Source: Epiperipatus broadwayi
Taxonomy: Eukaryota > Onychophora > Udeonychophora > Euonychophora > Peripatidae
Reading direction: 5' to 3'
NCBI GenBank assembly: GCA_028023455.1
Contig: JAQFVV010012397.1
Span: 252,001-316,000 of the forward strand
Length of the DNA: 64,000 nucleotides
Of this stretch, positions 36,333-48,300 are shown in pieces. A program made the translations under genes and the position numbers. How positions within the stretch are numbered: position 1 is the first letter of the stretch; every line of letters starts with the position of its first letter. The notes under the pieces are model-generated. The model saw only the letters and a program-made list of their open reading frames with translations. It was not told the DNA's origin and did no database searches.

Positions 36333-39300
36333 CTAAAACAAACAATAAGATATGACAAAATATTACTTTTTATATAACTAAAAAGCAATAATCATTCAAT
36401 TAATTTGTATTGTTTTAAAGATAAGGAAAAAGCTACTTTATCTTATTTTCTGTCATATATAAAATTACCTAGATAACAACAAAAAAAAAAAACAGAATAG
36501 AATTATATTTGATCAAAAATGTTTTTATTTTTTGATTTAACTTTTATTCTATGTTTTGTTTATATTGAATGAGAAATAATTTGTTTCTACTTTAAAGAAA
36601 AAGAACAATTTTTTTTTCTTTAATTGACCAAACTAAAATTTTGATTGGATAGAGGGGTCATCTAATTGTTATGAGCGGGTATATAGCTAGGTTTCTTAAA
36701 ACCATTTGCTCTCTTGTGAGTGGGTATATAGCTAGGTGTTTTTAAAACCACTTGCCCTCTTGTTTCTTGTTAAAGTAGCTCTCTTGTTTCTTGTTAAAGC
36801 CATTATGGCTTTTCTCAGGTCAATCCAATTATTTTGGCTTCTATCTTGGTGTACCTGGTCAAGCTGCTATCATTCCTACTGATTGCAAAAATTGAGAGTA
36901 ATTATAACCAAAGAACAGTTAATTGCTAACATTCTATGATGACAAAATTTATGAAGAAAATGAAACCAAGAATGCAATGCTAAAAACACCAGTGATTTGG
37001 AAAAAGAAAAGATTCACATAGAACAAATGCTTATGAAGAATGGTTATCCATCAGCAGTCATCAGGAAAACCTTCAATAGACAACACAAAGAGACACCAAA
37101 AGAGAAAACAATTATTGGTACAGTAGTGTATCCATACATACCAGAAATGGCGGACAAATTAAAGAAAATCTGCAGTTAATATAACATTAGAACTGCTTTC
37201 CAAAACCATACCACACTTCGAGGAATGCTTACTTCTACTAAGCCTAAACTGAAAATGTTGAAGAACAAAAACTACATCTACGAAATACCATGTGAATGTG
37301 GAAGGAAATACATTGGTGAGACGTGTCGCCCTGTTGAACAGCGATTGAAAGAGCACAAACTAATGGTTAAAAGAGAAAAAATAGGTGTCTACCATAGCAA
37401 ATCATGTATGTACTAATGACCATATGCTTAAGTGGGAAAATACAAAGATATTGGATAAAGGGGAAAAAATAAATAGAAGAAAATTCAAGTAAGCTGTTCA
37501 TATGACAATGGTAAATAATCCTACAAGTCAACCCAGTGTGGCAATACACAATGTATGGAAGCCTCTAATTAATCTTGCTCTTAGGAGAAAAAAACTAATT
37601 AGCCTCATTAAAACAAAAAACAAAAAAAAATTGAAGGACTCAGGAAGATTTGAACCAACCCTCATATATAAATACACCTGGGTCTCGTTTTATGCGATAG
37701 ATAGGTTCCTCAGAAAACACGCGCAAAAGAAATCGTGCAAAAATAGACGTAACTTACCTTGAAAAAGGGGGGATACGGACTGTGATTTTTCAAAAATCGC
37801 GTAAAAGCAAAGCACCAACGTAAAATTACTTTAAAATTCGCGCAAAAAAAAATAAGAAAATAAAATATGACTAATAAAAAATTTCAAATTTGAAAAAAAT
37901 TGATACAAGACAAAGTTTTTTAACTATAATATTTAATTTTATTCAAAACAATATATTTTTATGCATAATTTACAGTACAGTAATTGACATTTTTTTATAC
38001 ACGTTTTAATTATTATCGCTACTTGCCGATAATCAGGTTCATTTGCTAACTGGTAAAAAATTAGATTTTAATTTTTAATTGTCAAATTTAATTGTGCCCA
38101 CTGCTATTACTCACCTTTTAAAAATAAACTTGCAGACATTAAATGATTAATAATTGATTACGTTCTTTTTTAAAAAGCAAAAACAGAATGTGATTTAAAA
38201 TTCAAAATTAACACGCACAATGTTTGAACAAATTTACATTATAATCTTGTAAAATTTAACGTGGGTATACATAAAATGTGGAAATCATGATTTTAATTTC
38301 ATTATTGCATAAAATCTTACTATTATAAAGCACTGAAAATATTGAAATTACTAACATGAAAGTCGAATTCCAATAATGTGCTATTACTGTCAATATGACG
38401 TAAGTGCGTGAAATTTATTATTTAAAGTAATAGCGCATTATCGGAGTTCGACGTCCGGAGAAACGTAAATCGCGTAACTTCAAAATCACATTAAATAAAT
38501 CCACATAAAAAGAGACCCAGGTGTATATCAAATTTCTACTATATGTTGCCTTTGACAGAATAGCTCAGTTGGTAGAGCATTTGCCTTAAAAATTCGATAT
38601 TCAAGAATCTAAGTGAATATTCTCATTGTGCATATAGGCCAGCAACACGTGAAGAAGAGTCGAGAATAATACTAATTGAAACGTTGTATAATTACTAACC
38701 TGTATTGTCTATTTGTGTGTTATTACTAACAAGTTGTTTGTATTTGAAAAGTTTAAATAAAGTTTAAAATTTTCTATACATTCAACATTCACTCATAAAT
38801 GATGGAAATAGTCCAACCTAGAATATCACACACATTGCCTACATGGATGACCTGGCGGTAATCCTGCCAGAGAGGAGAATTATACCGAAACTAATGCAGA
38901 TATTAACAAGATTCACCTCAGAGTCAAAAGTTTCTTTCACTGTGAAACCACAGAAGTTTCTGAGACTTCCGATCAGTCTATCCCCACTGGCTATGAGGAA
39001 GAATATACAGGACACCGTACTAGAATCTATCAAAAAATCACAAAATCTCTAGCTAAAGTATATACCTCACTTTATGGGTAGACAGCATTGATGAACATGC
39101 TGGTGTGCCTGAGGATAGCCTACTTCATGCCATTTATAAAATTCACTAATAAATTCATAAATAAAACAAACTCCTTATGTACACGGCAACTATGGAAGGG
39201 TAAGATTGTGGCCATTAGCCTGAGGAAAATACAGAGGCATGCCAAATGGAATTGGTTTTCCCTTCACTCTCTTCCAACCCTTTGGCCCCAGTGCTCCTAT

Positions 39301-42300
39301 AACCTTTTTAAAAAACTATGCTCCTTCTTCCCAGATGCATTCCCTTTCAAACCAGTCATCCCAACAAACACCCCACCAGACCTGGCTGGCAGATATCATA
39401 AATGACATTGCTAAAATAACTCCACCTCCGTTCCAACTAGATTATAACAAAATTACCTACTGGGAGGCATATTAGCTTAGTAATGACCTAACCACACCAA
39501 ATGCAACCTGCCTTAATATCACTAACTACAGGCTTATTAAAAAAATTAGACGCTGGAACCTGGAGCCGAAGTTTTTTGATTTCCTGATTAAGTTAAATTT
39601 GGATGCTCTTCACATGAGTTATTTTTTTAATACGTGCAGAGGATACACTTCCTTAGACCTGATATGTCAGCTGTGTCACAGGGAGGAGGATACAACCACC
39701 TACAAATTTAACCTATGCATGGCATTACAGGGATTCAGAGTGCTCATCCAACAGATATACTTCTAATCAATCTTTAATAGTAGCACTTAAACATAGAATT
39801 GCAGTGCGAGAGTTTGTAGTAATAAGAAGTGCAGTCTTTTTGATGTACAACCTCTGGCTCACAAGATAAGAAATGCTCTTCAACCCACATAATACAGAAC
39901 CTCAACAAACCCTACTCAGCAAACTTGAGATCCTGATGAACAGAGACCAGCGTATTGCACCCCAAATAACATTTGAAACTACATGAGAACTGGTAAATTT
40001 AGGAACAATAACAAATGAGGGACCAAGAAACCCCCACACTGATAGCACAAGAACTAATTATAGGCAACTAAACTATCCTGGTAAGCTAAGAATTAATAGA
40101 ATTGTCCTATAATTTGTAAACATAGTTTACAATAAATCATTGATTTAAAAAAAAACAAGAATAGCTGTTCCATTCATAGTAACAAATCTTCAAACCAATA
40201 AACTGAAATTTAATGTACAAGTCTTTATTTATGTAACTGAAGGGTCTATAATAAAATAGAAGTATTCAATATATATCTAAATTTGTGAAAATATTTAGCA
40301 ATTGTTATTGAAGATTTAAAAATTTTGAAAACAGGTATTGAGCATTGATATGTGTACTCGTTTACTATTACTATTGACTATATATAAAAGAAATATACAC
40401 AAAAAAATATAGAAATTCAAAAATAAGACAAATTTGTTTTTAACTTAAAAATTATTTGATGAGAATATATCACTTATGATGACATGAAGAAAGATTTACC
40501 CATAATCCTTCATAAATACATTCAACTCTAGCTAATCTATTTAATGAAAAATCATCATGACAGTGATAAACAGCAACTCCATTATTGTCTTAGCAATAAA
40601 AAAAAGTTATAAAAACCATTTGAAATATTAGAAGGATGGCCACACCTTCCTAAAGCCTTTTAAATAACAGTAGATATTATTTCACATTATGACAATTTTA
40701 AATAAAACCATTTCATCATGGGATTTTGTTAGCAATTGTCTTTTTTTTTAAAAAATCATTGTAAAATATCAGTGCATTTAATTTCATCCAGTTTTTTTCC
40801 AAAAAAAATAAAGAAAATAAATAGTAGATAGATAAAATTGTGAGATAAAAGCCTATTACAAATTATATATGAGAAACATTAATTAGTCAGTAAAATAATG
40901 TACTCATAAAATACAGCTTAAACATTAGCTTTCAGACACTATAATTTAGAATATTCCATATATTATTTGCAATAGTCTGTATATGTATATACACAATGAA
41001 AAATCCATATAATTTAAATATAACATTATTTTAAAAAATTTAGAATTAATATAAATTACAATATTACACAAATTACTTTTTTTAACATAAATATTATCTA
41101 ATCATATTTTTGTAAATTAAAATAACTAAACAGACATTTATTTGTTTGGATAAACATTACACTTCAATTGATGATTGAAAATATAAAGACTTTAAAACTT
41201 TCAATTAAAAGAAAAGTTAAAGTTGTACACACCCATCCATAGTGCATTGGATTCATAGCATACCTTTGCTGATACATGAAGGTAATAATGTCCAATTCCC
41301 AGTTGAAGTACAAAAAACATTAGAATTTCCGTGTAATATAAAACCATCATCACACTGATATATAGCCATTCCATGGGTTTCATTTAAAAATGACGAAATG
41401 ACAGATGCCTTTGAAACAAAAGGCAGAGAGTCACATTTTACTGAAAAACAAAAAAAATATTTGATGTAAACAATATGAATCAAAATTTAATTGCTTGAAA
41501 AAATAAATTTCCAAATATAAAAATGGCATAGATGGATTGAATTTTTAGACGCTTTTCAGCTGCATTCACATGAGTCCTACATATAATAACTAAAAAAAAA
41601 AATTAAAAATATATCAAATAGAAAACTTTTGAAACAAATAAAGAAAAGATATGTAGAAAACACTTATAAGAATATAACTTTCAACTGTAAAGGAAATTTT
41701 AACTAATTTATTAACAATAAAAAAAAAAGATTACGGTTCAACAGATAAAGAACACACAAAAAAAATTAGAAACTGGTGATCAACTTACAGATACAATTTG
41801 GAAGATTCTTCCACAAACCTTCAGAAGAGCAAAGTACCTTTGCTGATCCGTTCAAAGTAAATCCTTCTTTGCACTGATAAAATGCTATTTTGTCTCTTAT
41901 AGAATAATTCAAATATGCATTTGCGACTTCAACTGGAGGTCCACATTTCACAGCTAAAGAAACAGAAAAAAGTTATCTATACTATACCTAAATGATAGTT
42001 AATATTTAGATTGCAACAAGATTTATGTTGAAAATCTATAATAGAAGAATATTGCAAATTCTAAGTCATTAATTTGATATAATTCTTTAAAAAAAAAAGT
42101 GAAATATAACATGTTGTAAAAATCAGAAAATCTTACATTTACAAGATGGTAGTTCTGACCATTGGTCAGGGAACATACAAAAAACTTCAGATGGTCCAAA
42201 TAATTTAAAGGCATCGTCACACTGATAAAGAGCTACAGTTCCATTTGCAAATGCAATGACTGAATTTTCCACAAAAGGTGGTGAATCACATAAAGCTAAA

Positions 42301-45300
42301 TTCCAAAATTAAAAAAAACATGACATTTTGATAAATATTAAGATAATGCTTATGTGATAATTAACAAATTCCTTACAAAAGAATTTAAAGAAATATCATT
42401 ACTAAGCTAAATACAATATTGACATCCATAATATATTCGATTCATAGCATACCTTTGCCGATACATGAAGGTAATGATGTCCAACTGCCAGGTGAAATAC
42501 AATAAACATTAGAATGTCCTTCTAATGTAAAACCATCATCACACTGATAAGTAGCCGTTCCATAGGTCACATTTAAAAATGATGAAATGATTGATGCCTT
42601 TGGAATATATGGCACAGATTCACATTTTGCTGAAAAACAAAAAAAAATATTTGATGTAAAGAATATGAATGACGGACGATTCAATTACCTGGAAAAAAAT
42701 TTCCAAGTATACTAATGGCACAGCTGGATTGCACTTTTACAGCCTTTTCAGTGCAAGCACATAAACACTACATATTATAACAAAAACACATTAAAAATAT
42801 GTAAAGATAGAAAGATTATGGTTCAACAGATAAAAAAAAAATAAAAAAATTTAAAACAAGTGATGAACTTACAGATACAATTTGGAGGATTCTTCCACAA
42901 TCCTTCAGAAGTGCAAAGTATTTTTGCTGATCCATTCAATGTAAATCCTTCTTTGCACTGATAAAATGCGATTTCCTCTCCTATAGAGTAATTCAAAATT
43001 GCATTTTCTACTTGAAGTGGAGATCCACATTTCACAGCTAAACAAACAGAAGAAAATTGTCTATACTATACATAAAGATAGTTAATATTTAAATTGCAAC
43101 AAGATTTATATTGATAATCTATCATAGAAGTATATTGTAACTTCTATGTGATTAATTTAATATAATTCTTTGAGAAAAAAGTGAAATATAACATATCTTG
43201 GAAAAATCTTACATTTACAAAAAGGTAGTTCTGACCATTGTCCAGGAACCATACAAAAAACTTCGGATGGCCCAAATATTTTAAAGCCATCTTTACACTG
43301 GTAAAGAGCTACAGTTCCATTTGCAAGTGTAATGAGGGAATTTTCCACACGAGGTGGAGAGTCACATAATGCTAAACACCAAAATAAAAAAAATATGCCA
43401 TTTTGGTAATACTAAGATAATGCCTATATCATAATTGACAAACTCCATACAAAAGAATTTAAATAAATATCATCACTAAGCTAAATACAAAATTGACATC
43501 CATAATGCATTCGATTCATAGCATACCTTTGCCAATACATGAAGGTAATGACGTCCAATTTCCAGGTGAAGTACAATACACATTAGAATTTCCATCCAAT
43601 GTGAAACCATCATCACACTGATAAGTAGCCATTCCATAGGTCACATTTAAAAATGACGAAATAATAGATGCCTTTGGAATATATGGCACAAAGCCACATG
43701 TTGCTTAAAAACAAAACAAAAAATATTTGTCATAAGGAATATGAATGATAATTTAATTACCTGAAAAAAATTTCCAAGTATAATAATGGCACAGCTGGAT
43801 TGGAGTTTTAGAGCCTTTTCAGCACATACACATAAACTCTACATACTATAACTAAAAACACTTTTAAAATATGTAAAGAGAAAAAGGTTAAAGAAAGGAA
43901 AAAAACAAATTAAAAATTGGTGATCAACTTACAGATACAATTTGGAAGATTCTTCCACAATCCTTCAGAAGTGCACAATACCTTTGCTGATCCATTCAAA
44001 GTAAATCCTTCTTTGCACTGATAAAATGCGATTTCATCTCCTATAGAGGAATTCAAAACTGCATTTGCTACATCAAGTGGAGGTCCACATTTCACCACTA
44101 AACAAACCGAACAAACTTGACTATACTATACCCAATAAACAGTTAATATATATCTATATATTGGAACAAGATTTATAAATCTATCATAGAATTATATTGT
44201 GACTTCTAAGTCATTAATGTGATATAGTTCTTTAACAAAAAATATGAAATATAACATATCTTGTAAAAATCAAAAAATATTACATTTACAAGATGGTAAT
44301 TCTGACCATTGTCCAGAAAATATACAAAAAACTTCAGATGGTCCAAATAATTTAAAGCTATCTACACCTTGGTAAAAAGCTACAGTTCCATTTGCAAAAG
44401 CAATGAGTGAAGAATGTTCAACATGAAGTGGTAAATCACAAAATGCTAAATAACAAAACATAGGACATATTCAATTTTATTAAAGGCTACAATAATTCGT
44501 AGTCATAATTAAAAAACTCATTGCAAAAATTTTTTAAAAAACATCATAACAAAACAAAAAACAATATTCACATTCATAGTGCATTGGATTCATAGCATAC
44601 GTTTGTTGATACATGAAGGTAACGATGTCCAACTCCCAGGTCAAATACAACAAACATTAGAATTTCCTTCTAATGTTAAACTATTGTCACACTGATATGT
44701 AACTATTCCGTATGTGTCATTCAAAAATGATGAAATGACAAACCCATTTGCAACATTTGGCAAAACGCCACATTTTATTGAAAAATATAAAAAGTATTTG
44801 ATGTAAGGCATATGAATCACAATTTTTTGCTTGAAAACAAATTTTGAAGTATAGTAAAGGCACAGCTATTCGATTTTTAGATGCTTTTCAGACGCATTCA
44901 TATAGACTCTAAATATTGTAACTAAAGCCGTATTAAACACTATGTGAAAAAAAAAACTTCTTGATTCAACAACTAAAAATCAGATATATAAAAAACACTT
45001 ATAAAACTATAACTTTAAACTGTAAATAAAATTTTTAAATTTCAATAATTTTTCAACAACATAAAATTAGAAAGTGGTGACGAACTTACAGATACAATTT
45101 GGAAGATCCTTCCATAACAGTTCTGAAGTACAAAGTACCTTTGCTGATCCATTTATGGTAAATCCATCTTTGCATTGATAAAATGCGATTTCATCTGCCA
45201 CAGAGTAGTTCCAAATTGAATTTTTTACTTCGGGTGGAGGTCCACATTTCACAGCTAAATGAAACAGAAAAAAACTATCTTTACTATAAATAAAAGATAG

Positions 45301-48300
45301 TTAATACTTAGATTGAATTAAGTTTTATGTTGAACATTTATCATAAAATTATGCTGCAACTTCTAAGTCATTAATTTAATATAAATCTTTATTTTAAAAA
45401 AAAATGTGAAATATAACATCACTTGGAAAAATCAAAAAATCTTACATTTACAAGATGGTAGTTCTGACCATTTTGCAGGAAACATACAAAAAACTTCAGA
45501 TGGTCCAAATAATTTAAAGGTATCTTCACACTGATAAAGAGCTACAGTTCCATTTGAAAATGTAATGAGTGAATTTTCCACATAAGGTGGAGGATCACAT
45601 AATGCTAAATTTCAAAATAAAAACAAAACATACCATTTTGGTAAATATTAAGAAAATTCCTATATCATATTTGAAAAACTCATTACAAAAAAGCTAAATC
45701 CAATATTGACATTCATAAAGCATTCAATTCATAGCATACCTTTGCTGATACATGAAGGTAATGATGTCCAACTGCCAGGTGAAGTACAATAAACATTAGA
45801 ATTTCCTTTTAATGTAAAACCATCATCACATTGATAAGTAGCCATTCCGTATGTGTCATTCAAAAGTGATGAAATGACAAACCCATTTGCAACATCAGGC
45901 AAAACGCCACATTTTACTGAAAAATATAAAAAATATTTGATGTAAAGCATACGAATCACAATTTTTTGCTTGAAAACAAATTTTGAAGTATAGTAAAGGC
46001 ACAGCTCAATTCGATTTTTAGATGCTTTTCAGACTCACTCATATAGACTCTAAATATTTTAACTAAAGCCGTATTAAATACTATGTGAAAAAAAAAAAAC
46101 TTTTTGATTCAACTACTAAAAATCAGATATATAAAAAACACTTACAAAACTATAACTTTAAACTGTAAATAAAATTTTTAAATTTCAATAATTTTTCAAC
46201 AACATAAAATTAGAAAGTGGTGACGAACTTACAGATACAATTTGGAAGATCCTTCCATAACAGTTCTGAAGTACAAAGTGCCTTTGCTGATCCATTTATG
46301 GTAAATCCTTCTTTGCATTGATAAAACGCAATTTCATCTGCCACAGAGTAGTTCAAAATTGCATTTTTTACTTCGGGTGGAGGTCCACATTTCACAGCTA
46401 AATGAAACAGAAAAAAACTATCTTTACTATAAATAAAAGATAATTAATACTTAGATTCAAATAAGTTTTATATTGAAAATTTATCATAAAACTATGCTGC
46501 AACATCTAAGTCATTAATTTAATATAAATTCTTCTTTTTAAAAAAATGTGAAATATAACATCACTTGGAAAAATCAAAAAATCTTACATTTACAAGATGG
46601 TAGTTCTGACCATTTTCCAGGAAACATACAAAATACTTCAGATGGTCCAAATAATTTAAAGGTATCTTCACACTGATAAAGAGCTACAGTTCCATTTGAA
46701 AATGTAATGAGTGAATTTTCCACATGAGGTGGAGGATCACATAATACTAAATTTCAAAATAAAAACAAAACATACCATTTTGGTAAATACTAAGAAAATT
46801 CCTATGTCGTATTTGACAAACTCATTACAAAAAAGCTAAATCCAATATTGACATTGATAAAGCATTCAATTCATAGCATACCTTTGCTGATACATGAAGG
46901 TAATGACGTCCAACTGCCAGGTGAAGTACAATAAACATTAGAATTTCCTTCTAATGTAAAACCATCATCACATTGATAAGTAGCCATTCCGTATGTGTCA
47001 TTCAAAAATGATGAACTGACAAACGCATTTGCAACATCAGGCAAAAAGCCACATTTTACTGAAAAATATAAAAAATATATGATATAAAGCATACGAATCA
47101 CAATTTTTTGCTTGAAAACAAATTTTGAAGTATAGTAAAGGCACAGCTCAATTCGATTTTTAGATGCTTTTCAGACTCACTCATATAGACTCTAAATATT
47201 GTAACTAAAGCCGTATTAAATACTATGTGAAAAAAAAACTTTTTGATTCAACAATTAAAAATCAGATATATAAAAAACACTTATAAAACTATAACTTTAA
47301 ACTGTAAAAAAAAATTTTTAAATTTCAATAATTTTTCAACAACATAAAATTAGAAAGTGGTGATGAACTTACAGATACAATTTGGAAGATCCTGCCATAA
47401 CTGTTCTGAAGTACAAAGTACCTTTGCTGATCCATTTATTGTAAATCCTTCTTTGCATTGATAAAACGCGATTTCATCTGCCACAGAGTAGTTCAAAATT
47501 GCATTTTTTACTTCGGGTGGAGGTCCACATTTCACAGCTAAATGAAACAGAAAAAAACTATCTTTACTATGAATAAAAGATAATTAATACTTAGACTCAA
47601 ATAAGTTTTATATTGAAAATTTATCATAAAACTATGCTGCAACATCTAAGTCATTAATTTAATATAAATCTTTATTTTAAAAAAAATGTGAAATATAACA
47701 TCACTTGGAAAAATCAAAAAATCTTACATTTACAAGATGGTAGTTCTGACCATTTTGCAGGAAACATACAAAATACTTCAGATGGTCCAAATAATTTAAA
47801 GGTATCTTCACACTGATAAAGAGCTACAGTTCCATTTGAAAATGTAATGAGTGAATTTTCCACATGAGGTGGAGGATCACATAATGCTAAATTTCAAAAT
47901 AAAAACAAAACATACCATTTTGGTAAATACTAAGAAAATTCCTATATCATATTTGAAAAACTCATTACAAAAAAGCTAAATCCAATATTGACATTCATAA
48001 AGCATTCAATTCATAGCATACCTTTGCTGATACATGAAGGTAATGATGTCCAACTGCCAGGTGAAGTACAATAAACATTAGAATTTCCTTTTAATGTAAA
48101 ACCATCATCACATTGATAGCCCTTTCCGTATGTGTCATTCAAAAGTGATGAAATGACAAATCCATTTGCAACATCAGGCAAAACGCCACATTTTACTGAA
48201 AAATATAAAAAATATTTGATGTAAAGCATACGAATCACAATTTTTTGTTTGAAAACAAATTTTGAAGTATAGTAAAGGCACAGCTCAATTCGATTTTAGA

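Noticed and set aside
38557-38630. Functional tRNA gene
   Set aside because: Only the D-arm/A box fits; no acceptor stem, no anticodon arm and a poor, misplaced B box.
44601-44777. Calling B6 a normal CCP exon
   Set aside because: It has an in-frame TGA and lacks the AG acceptor.
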